Assembly: GCA_026705765.1 (NCBI GenBank)
Contig: JAPPAB010000182.1
Span: 1 to 52,770, forward strand
Length of the DNA: 52,770 bases
Reading direction: 5' to 3'
Origin: Gemmatimonadota bacterium
GTDB lineage: Bacteria; Latescibacterota; UBA2968
Shown: in pieces, positions 47,042 to 52,770 of the stretch
Numbering within the stretch: position 1 is the first letter of the stretch
How the letters are laid out: each line of letters begins with the position of its first letter
Position numbers and translations under genes: made by a program
Notes under the pieces: generated by a model
What the model was told of the DNA's origin: nothing
Databases searched by the model: none
What the model saw: only the letters and a program-made list of their open reading frames with translations

Positions 47042-47958
47042 CACCTATCTGCCTCCTGCGTCACAGAGGGTGTAACCAGAGTATTCACAATGTCGCGCAC
47101 GCCATCCATCGCCTCGCGCGCCATGTAATCACGCGGTGTAAATTTGGCAAACTTGACCCGATCTGCTTCATTCAAAAAGCCTTCGATAGCCATCACCAAT
47201 TGATCGTCAAATGCCTGGACACGCAAATCTCGCCCAATCTCAAACGTCGTGCGCTCCACTGCATGTACGGGAGTTTTGGCTTCCAAACACCGCCTTAAAA
47301 CAACCGATAACAGAGAATAATACTGCCGGTAGTTTTCCCGCTCTATCAGCCCCAACTGCCCCACCCTGTCCAATTCCTCTAACCAGTTGACCGGCGGTGG
47401 TGGCAACTCGACTCCTGGACGATGCCTGCGTCGATAAATATACCAGACCAACCCTGCAAGCAATAGAATCAGTCCGCCAACCGCCAGCCAAAACCACACT
47501 GGAATCTGTGCTACCACAACCATCGGAGGCTTTACATCTCGAATATCCGTCGTGCCTTCTGGCTTTACACTCTGCACCAGCACATCAATAGGTTGCGACG
47601 TAATTTTTCCAGAATCGCCCTCTGCATTGACAAAATGCACGGAAACGGGTGGCACGCGAAACGCGCCCACCTGATAAATCGCCAGCACGAGGTCTTGCGT
47701 TTCCCGCACCCGTCCATTTTCGAGTTGCTCTGTTTCAACCCCACCCGTGTGCCGAATCTCAAATGGTTGGGGAAAATCTTTCCCATACGAGATTTCCGCC
47801 TTATCATCAGCCCCGCGATGAACGCGCAGACGCAAAACAAAAGGGTCGCCAATTGCAATTGTATCGCGGTCAACCCCTGTCAAAAATTCTACCGTTGCAT
47901 CGGTCGGAACCGTTTGTGTCCCGATCCATATTGCGAATAAAAAATAAATCGCACGCAT
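47041..47958 (-). CDS. BatD/DUF4381-like membrane protein
   Basis: This is a 305-residue protein with a signal peptide, a beta-rich extracytoplasmic domain (GDPFVLRLRVHRG; YQVGAFRVPPVSVHF), one membrane helix at about 152-175 and a cytoplasmic helical domain (YYSLLSVVLRRCLEAK). The layout is that of the short BatD-like or DUF4381 proteins that sit before batA. Its exact family was not confirmed. It overlaps batA by one base. Confidence 0.7.
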   Translation of the reverse strand: MRAIYFLFAIWIGTQTVPTDATVEFLTGVDRDTIAIGDPFVLRLRVHRGADDKAEISYGKDFPQPFEIRHTGGVETEQLENGRVRETQDLVLAIYQVGAFRVPPVSVHFVNAEGDSGKITSQPIDVLVQSVKPEGTTDIRDVKPPMVVVAQIPVWFWLAVGGLILLLAGLVWYIYRRRHRPGVELPPPPVNWLEELDRVGQLGLIERENYRQYYSLLSVVLRRCLEAKTPVHAVERTTFEIGRDLRVQAFDDQLVMAIEGFLNEADRVKFAKFTPRDYMAREAMDGVRDIVNTLVTPSVTQEADR

Positions 47959-47967
47959 TGCCGTCCA

Positions 47968-49335
47968 TTATGCTCCTTCTTGTATCGCGCCCGAAGTCAA
48001 ATTGAGCCGCAGCCACGACATCACCGAATACGGCAGCACAACCACCTCCCGGTGCGTTTTGGCCGTGCCGTACCAAAAATTGTTGGCCTGCCCAATGATC
48101 AGCTCTTGCACCAGTGTTTCGCCCCGCCACAGAAAAACCGTCAACTCGGGATCATCCAGACTATCTGCGACAGATTTATCCACTTGATCGGGAAACTCGG
48201 CAACGACCAGATGGTGAACGCGATCAATCAAATCCTCAACGCCTACACCTCCCTCTACAACACGCCCATCCCCCATCACCACCTGCCACGAATCATCGCC
48301 ATCCTTCGCGCAATTCACTACACTGTCTCGATATGCCAACCGCACGCGGTCAACACCCGCGCGATCAAACTCAAAAACGCGCTTGTAACGCAACTGGTTC
48401 AATGGAATATCCAGAGATTCTGCGATCAATTGTTCGACGATAAACACCTGTGGACGATTCATTATACGCCCATACCACAATTTCCGCCGATTATCGGGAA
48501 CGCGCTTGCCCAACAACAGCGTATTGGGCACTTCATTGTCTTCTGTATACAACACAACTTTGTAATCCGGATCGTCGAATCCGTAAATTGTGGGATCATC
48601 CACTACCTCTTTGTAAAAGGATTCGACGCGCTCGTCTTTCAAGTGCCCCAACAGCGTCAAAACCTCGCGCGCGTCAGCCCGCTCTTTTACTGGCTGAACG
48701 AGATGCCACTTCAGCCCATCCCGCACGACCTCATAAACACCTTCAGGCGTTTGGAAATACGCCCGCGAGACCAGATCGGGATCAAAGGAAAACGCCCGCG
48801 TATCGCGCAATGCCATCAGCGGACGATTAAACCGCGCGCGATATTGTTTTTTGGTCAACACGACCGTGTTTCCGCCCGACCATGTAAAATAGCACCCTTG
48901 CTTGGAGGGAATATCATTGCCGAAAAACAACCAAACGGGATCGCCCGATATGGGTTCAAATCGCACTTCAACCACGGGCGGATTCAGCCCAAAACCGGCG
49001 AGATCAACCCCTGCGTAATCGCCTTCATCAACCACAGCCCGACCGCGTTCAACAATCTGTGCGATCTCGATCATACCCTCAAATTCTATCCAATCGGCGG
49101 GCACTTCCAGCGGCTTGATCAGTTCCCACTCATTGCCGCGCTTCTCTGCTACAAAGTATCCGTATTCATTGGTCAATGTCAATCGCGCAACGCGATGCCG
49201 CTGAACTTCAATAAACGCATTCTTCGCCTCAACCTCGCGTTGTTCCTCTGCCATGCGAGGACGTTCAAACAAAAAGACAAACCCCACCAACCCCAAAAGC
49301 AAAACCGCCAAAATCGCTGTCACCTTAAAACCCAC
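47968..49335 (-). CDS. DUF4340 domain-containing membrane-anchored protein
   Basis: This is a 455-residue protein with an N-terminal membrane anchor (GFKVTAILAVLLLGLVGF) and a repeated beta domain typical of DUF4340 (WELIKPLEVPADW...; WHLVQPVKERADAREV...; LLLGKRVPDN). An ATG at 49353 opens the frame, but the GTG at 49335 has GAGG five bases upstream and gives the typical MxFKxT start. DUF4340 proteins usually accompany GldG-like proteins in ABC-type export or gliding clusters; the function is unknown. Confidence 0.85.
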   Translation of the reverse strand: MGFKVTAILAVLLLGLVGFVFLFERPRMAEEQREVEAKNAFIEVQRHRVARLTLTNEYGYFVAEKRGNEWELIKPLEVPADWIEFEGMIEIAQIVERGRAVVDEGDYAGVDLAGFGLNPPVVEVRFEPISGDPVWLFFGNDIPSKQGCYFTWSGGNTVVLTKKQYRARFNRPLMALRDTRAFSFDPDLVSRAYFQTPEGVYEVVRDGLKWHLVQPVKERADAREVLTLLGHLKDERVESFYKEVVDDPTIYGFDDPDYKVVLYTEDNEVPNTLLLGKRVPDNRRKLWYGRIMNRPQVFIVEQLIAESLDIPLNQLRYKRVFEFDRAGVDRVRLAYRDSVVNCAKDGDDSWQVVMGDGRVVEGGVGVEDLIDRVHHLVVAEFPDQVDKSVADSLDDPELTVFLWRGETLVQELIIGQANNFWYGTAKTHREVVVLPYSVMSWLRLNLTSGAIQEGA

Positions 49336-49355
49336 AATTTCCTCATTTGTCATCG

Positions 49356-49372
49356 GTTGTCAGTTGTCAGTT
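49356..49372. repeat. GTTGTCA tandem repeat
   Basis: GTTGTCA occurs twice in tandem (49356-49362 and 49363-49369), followed by GTT. It abuts the start region of the DUF4340 gene. Confidence 0.55.
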
Positions 49373-49400
49373 ACCCCACCCAACCAGTTCGTCTTCTTTC

Positions 49401-49430
49401 ATCTGCGTTCATCTGCGCCATCTGCGGATC
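49401..49430. repeat. ATCTGCG tandem element, copy 2
   Basis: Three units, ATCTGCGTTC, ATCTGCGCC and ATCTGCGGATC, lie in the spacer between the GldG-like and DUF4340 genes. The element shares the ATCTGCG..ATCTGCGGAT core with 40287-40306. Confidence 0.65.
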
Positions 49431-49437
49431 ACCCTTC

Positions 49438-50832
49438 TCATCGCCTGCGCCACCAGACCAGTACACCCGCAACAATCGGAACGCCTGGCAACACCAGCCA
49501 ATACACCCATCGAATCCAAAATTCATCGCCAGGGTTCAATACCAGCGGGCGAAAGAGCGTACTCTTGGGCCGAATCGTAATTTTATCGCGCGCTCTGAGC
49601 AACCAATTTGCTGCATTCATAAATAAATCGCCGTTGCCAGCCCCAGGTACCTCTACAAAGCGATTGCTCGCAAAATCCGAATCGCCAAACACCACAATCC
49701 GCGCCCGCCCCCCACGTCGATCATCACCCGCTTTCGCGGCAATAGTGGCCGGACCTTCCACAACCATCGCCAACCACAGCGGCCCCGGTTGGTCAGCCCC
49801 GGATGTATATTGAACCGCCTCTTTATCCTTAGCCGAAATGGCATCCAGATTGGTCTCACTCCAGCTATTCGGCGAAGACAGAACCAGCGAAGAAACATCG
49901 GCACCCGGCAAAGACCCCACATGTTCCATTGAGCGCACCAATGGATAAAACGTCTGCAATCCCGAATGCTTCTCTGTGATGGGATGTTTGCTATAATGCG
50001 TCGTCACAGGAACCGAAAAATCTGCGCCCGTCAGCACCTGGCTTTTATCGACCACAAAATCATTTCGCAGGCCAATAGACCACTTTCGCAACAGCGGCTC
50101 AAGCCCCGTATCGATGAGCGGATCCAGCAAAAAGAATGCCGCGCCTCCCCGATTGAGATACGTTGCTACAATATCGATCTCTGCTGGCAAAAACGGGCGT
50201 TTTGGTCCCGCGATAATCAGCGCATCACAATCTTTGGGCACGCGCTGTGATTGCGCCAGCACCAGGGATGGACGCACATCGTGGTTGCCTTCAATGAGCA
50301 ACTGCTTGATCCCGGAAAATCCCTGCTCCGATTGGTCGTCGGGATGCGCCTCCTCATGTCCCCCCACAAAATATACCACCTGCCGCTCTTCGCTCATCAA
50401 ACGCGCAATGCCATTAGTCAACGCTTTTTCAGACGTTTCCTGAATCCTCTCTTCCCGACTGCCATATTCGATCACCGAAACACCATACCGCGTCACAGTA
50501 TATCGCCTGGCCTCAATCGGCTCTCTATCGGGATCGACAAACCGGTACGCAAAACGTCTCGAATGATAGGCATACTGCTTGAGCAAATGCTCGTAATCGC
50601 GCTGCTCTGCTTCGCGGAAAAACGCCACAACATTGACATCCTCAGACAAATTTTCCAAAAGAGAAATCGTTTGGGGCGATAGCGTATAAAGACCGCGAGC
50701 CGTCAGGTCAAAGCGCGCGTGATACCGCGTGGTTAAAAAATTAATCACCGCCAGAATACCCAGCGTGATCAACACCGCCACAAGGGCATTAGACCCGTAT
50801 TTCAATATCCGATGTGATAAAAATTTGGGCAT
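49438..50832 (-). CDS. GldG-like ABC-type transport auxiliary protein
   Basis: This is a 464-residue protein with an N-terminal membrane helix (about 14-32), a central GldG/ABC_transp_aux domain (RFDLTARGLYTLSPQTISLLENL; VVYFVGGHEEAHPDDQ; CDALIIAGPKRPF; GGAAFFLLDP; VVFGDSDFASNRF) and a C-terminal helix. GldG homologues act with an ABC ATPase (GldA) and permease (GldF); neither lies beside it here. The ATG at 50832 is 10 bases after the dehydratase stop. The Shine-Dalgarno is weak. Confidence 0.85.
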   Translation of the reverse strand: MPKFLSHRILKYGSNALVAVLITLGILAVINFLTTRYHARFDLTARGLYTLSPQTISLLENLSEDVNVVAFFREAEQRDYEHLLKQYAYHSRRFAYRFVDPDREPIEARRYTVTRYGVSVIEYGSREERIQETSEKALTNGIARLMSEERQVVYFVGGHEEAHPDDQSEQGFSGIKQLLIEGNHDVRPSLVLAQSQRVPKDCDALIIAGPKRPFLPAEIDIVATYLNRGGAAFFLLDPLIDTGLEPLLRKWSIGLRNDFVVDKSQVLTGADFSVPVTTHYSKHPITEKHSGLQTFYPLVRSMEHVGSLPGADVSSLVLSSPNSWSETNLDAISAKDKEAVQYTSGADQPGPLWLAMVVEGPATIAAKAGDDRRGGRARIVVFGDSDFASNRFVEVPGAGNGDLFMNAANWLLRARDKITIRPKSTLFRPLVLNPGDEFWIRWVYWLVLPGVPIVAGVLVWWRRR

Positions 50833-50842
50833 AAATCTATCT

Positions 50843-51964
50843 CTATTTCTCACCCGAGTAATGGCGCACGGCATCCCAATCGAGTTCTATACCGAGACCC
50901 GGCGCAGTGGGAATAGTAAGCAATCCGTCTTCATCGAGTGAAAACGGCGTAGTGACAATATCTTCGATATAAGGCGATGGGGTAATATATTCGACCCAGC
51001 GCGCAATGGGATGTGCGGCAGACAGATGGAGATCTGCCAGGAGGCCAATAGCGGTGTTCCAGCCGTGTGTGACGACCAGAACATTGTGGTCATACGCATA
51101 CCATATCAGGCGTCGCACTTCAGAAATACCCCCCACTTTCGTGACATCGGGCTGAATAATATCATATGCGCCACATTCAATCCACGGCATGAAACTCTGG
51201 CGGCGAGTAAAAACTTCTCCACCGGCAATGCGGACAGGTGAATATTCTCGCAATTTGATGTGGCCTTCAATATCGTCGGGCGGGAGGGCTTCTTCAAACC
51301 AGGTGATATCGTAATCGCCGAGCATGCGAGCGGTTTCAATCGCCCATTTGTAATTGTGAGGCCAAAAGGCATCGCTGCCGCCCGCATCAACCATGAGTTC
51401 CACATCGGGGCCACAGGTGTCTCGGGCGATTTTGATGAGGCGTTCATCCATATGGCGGTCAACGCGCCCAAAAGCGCCCCAACCGAGTTTGAGTGCCCTG
51501 AAACCGCGGTCGAGCGCGTCTTGCAAAGTGTTGGGAAATGTTTCGGGGTCTTCAAAAAGAATCGATCCGTAAGGTTTTATTTTTTTGCGATAATATCCCC
51601 CGAGCAAGCGCCCAACGGGCTGCCCAACCACTTTGCCCAAAATATCCCATAGCGCGATATCAACACCGCTAATCGCATGGGTAACAGCACCTCCGCGTCC
51701 CTGCCAGAAGGTCATCTGGTGAAGTTTTTCAGATACGCGCTCGGGTTCCAGCGCATTTTCTCCAATGATATTGGGGCGCAACAGCCCCATCGCCCCATCA
51801 ACCAGGGATTTACTGGTAAAAACACTTCCAATACCACTCACACCTTCATCCGTCTGAACTTCGACCAGCGTGTGCATATTTTCATCTGGTCCAGGCTCGG
51901 CTGTCCAGCCCGTCATAGGCGTTTCTCCAAAAAGCGGAATCGTGCGAACTTCGGTGATTTTCAT
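50843..51964 (-). CDS. Mandelate racemase/muconate lactonizing enzyme family dehydratase
   Basis: This is a 373-residue enolase-superfamily protein. A capping domain begins MKITEVRTIPLFGETPMTGW. Metal ligands are Asp193 (MVDAGG), Glu224 or Glu225 (WFEEAL) and Glu250 (AGGE). The Asp273-His300 dyad (QPDVTKVGG, VTHGW) is that of the mandelate racemase subgroup. The usual KxK on the second strand reads K159-L-G, so only one lysine is kept. It is probably an acid-sugar dehydratase; the substrate cannot be told. The start overlaps the stop of the acetate-kinase-family gene by four bases. Confidence 0.88.
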   Translation of the reverse strand: MKITEVRTIPLFGETPMTGWTAEPGPDENMHTLVEVQTDEGVSGIGSVFTSKSLVDGAMGLLRPNIIGENALEPERVSEKLHQMTFWQGRGGAVTHAISGVDIALWDILGKVVGQPVGRLLGGYYRKKIKPYGSILFEDPETFPNTLQDALDRGFRALKLGWGAFGRVDRHMDERLIKIARDTCGPDVELMVDAGGSDAFWPHNYKWAIETARMLGDYDITWFEEALPPDDIEGHIKLREYSPVRIAGGEVFTRRQSFMPWIECGAYDIIQPDVTKVGGISEVRRLIWYAYDHNVLVVTHGWNTAIGLLADLHLSAAHPIARWVEYITPSPYIEDIVTTPFSLDEDGLLTIPTAPGLGIELDWDAVRHYSGEK

Positions 51965-52770
51965 CCGTGCTCCTTCAAGTATTCGGCTACAGCGCGTGCG
52001 ACAATACATTCCTCGTCGGTCTGGACAATCAGAACGACAACCGCGCTGTCAGATGTCGAGATCATCCCATCTGTGGGAGGATCGGCATTTGCGACCTCGT
52101 CGAGGTGAACGCCCAGGTATTCGAGCCCGGTGCAGACGCGCCGACGCACATTTGCTCCGCGTTCGCCAATGCCCCCGGCAAAAGCAATCGCATCCAGACC
52201 GCCCAGTGCAGCGGAACAAGCGCCGATTTCTCTTTTGATCCCATAACAAAATGCCTCCAGAGCGAGACGTGCGCGCGCGTGACCCTTTTGAGCGGCTTCT
52301 TCGAGGTCACGCACATCGCCACTAACACCCGAAATGCCGAGCAAACCACTTTCTTCAGACAGAATGCGGCTCATCTCGCTCGTCGATAAATTTTCCTGGT
52401 CCATTATATAGGGAATAATGAATGGATCAATAGTTCCAATGCGCGTGCTATTGATGATGCCTGTTTGAGGCGAGAAGCCCATCGTGGTATCTATGGATTG
52501 ACCGTTGCGAACCGCGCACAAAGAGGCACTCCCGCCGAGATGGCAGGATACCATGCGGAGATCCTCGCGGTTGAGTATTTGCGCCGTGCGTTGCGAAACG
52601 TAGCGATGGGACGCGCCGTGGAAGCCGTATTTGCGAACCCCGTATTTTTCATACCAGTCGTAGGGCACACTATAAATATAGGCATAATCGGGTATGTTGA
52701 CGTGGAAAGAAAAAAAAAAAAGTCCAACCAGGGGCAGATTGGGAGCACATTGCTCGAAAATGCGAATCGC
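51961..52770 (-). CDS. Acetate kinase family protein (N-terminus beyond the window)
   Basis: The frame stays open to the window edge; 269 C-terminal residues are visible. Family landmarks are YGFHGASHRYV, CHLGGSASLCAV, DTTMGFSPQTG, STRIGTIDP, FAGGIGERG and the C-terminal DEECIVAR. Acetate kinases make acetyl phosphate from acetate and ATP. Two canonical positions differ: the Asp in VFDTAFH is Phe (LFFFSFH, encoded by a 12-base T run), and the Asn of HLGNGAS is Gly. It may belong to a divergent acetate/propionate kinase subfamily. It is coupled by a four-base overlap to the dehydratase gene, suggesting a sugar-acid catabolic unit. Confidence 0.85.
   Translation of the reverse strand, partial: AIRIFEQCAPNLPLVGLFFFSFHVNIPDYAYIYSVPYDWYEKYGVRKYGFHGASHRYVSQRTAQILNREDLRMVSCHLGGSASLCAVRNGQSIDTTMGFSPQTGIINSTRIGTIDPFIIPYIMDQENLSTSEMSRILSEESGLLGISGVSGDVRDLEEAAQKGHARARLALEAFCYGIKREIGACSAALGGLDAIAFAGGIGERGANVRRRVCTGLEYLGVHLDEVANADPPTDGMISTSDSAVVVLIVQTDEECIVARAVAEYLKEHG

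Noticed and set aside
47980-49626. 548-codon plus-strand open frame opposite the DUF4340 and GldG genes
   Set aside because: It is a reverse-strand shadow: the protein is rich in His, Pro, Arg and Cys with no recognisable domain, while the minus strand encodes two clear families.
52700-52725. Frameshift or pseudogene at the 12-base homopolymer in the acetate-kinase-family gene
   Set aside because: The family resemblance continues in the same frame on both sides with matching length, so no frameshift is needed; only residue identity is odd.

Overview
The window is chromosomal DNA from a bacterium. A complete translation/transcription core runs on the minus strand, flanked by metabolic and envelope genes. 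The accessory content points to an uncultured FCB-group-like lineage such as Latescibacterota or a relative: a GWxTD-domain protein, a BatA-E cluster, GldG and DUF4340 proteins, and a mandelate-racemase-family dehydratase. That placement is inference from gene content only, with low confidence.

Layout. 1-3527 (+): the 3' part of a carboxypeptidase-regulatory-like/TlpA thioredoxin protein, then a TPR/GWxTD secreted protein. 3563-6891 (-): a two-gene Leloir operon encoding a GalE-GalT fusion and GalK. 7123-7596 (+): greA, with its own promoter and a terminator-like hairpin in its leader. 7706-37020 (-): about 29 kb of uninterrupted core genes. In transcription order these are tRNA-Tyr, tRNA-Gly, tRNA-Thr, tRNA-Trp, secE, nusG, rplK-A-J-L, rpoB, rpoC, rpsL, rpsG, fusA, tuf, the S10 cluster, the spc cluster through secY, then rpmJ-rpsM-rpsK-rpsD-rpoA-rplQ. 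The adk, map and infA genes that often follow secY are absent, as are the tuf copy and rpmG often found before secE. 37137-38051 (+): a sugar-phosphate-isomerase-like TIM barrel. 38123-52770 (-): a DUF4013 membrane protein, a cystathionine gamma-synthase-type enzyme, threonine synthase, BatE, BatD, BatC, BatB, BatA, a BatD/DUF4381-like protein, a DUF4340 protein, a GldG-like protein, an enolase-superfamily dehydratase and a truncated acetate-kinase-family gene.

The most striking regulatory element is a SAM-II (metA/SAM_alpha) riboswitch at 40162-40215 (-), upstream of the cystathionine gamma-synthase-type gene. It is followed by two tandem intrinsic terminators. Each terminator contains a segment complementary to the conserved GCUAAAA strand of the aptamer, which suggests a two-step transcription attenuator. 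It lies between threonine synthase and cystathionine gamma-synthase, two enzymes of the homoserine branch point. Leaders with a terminator-like hairpin shortly before the first gene also occur at greA and at tRNA-Gly.

Other notable points: several essential genes start with TTG (rpsL, rpoB, rpsC, rpsE, rpsK), each with a good Shine-Dalgarno sequence. The str operon has a consensus promoter whose -35 box overlaps the rpoC stop codon. The acetate-kinase-family protein has replaced canonical active-site positions. No intergenic stretch exceeds 300 bases, and no CRISPR array, transposase or phage gene was seen.
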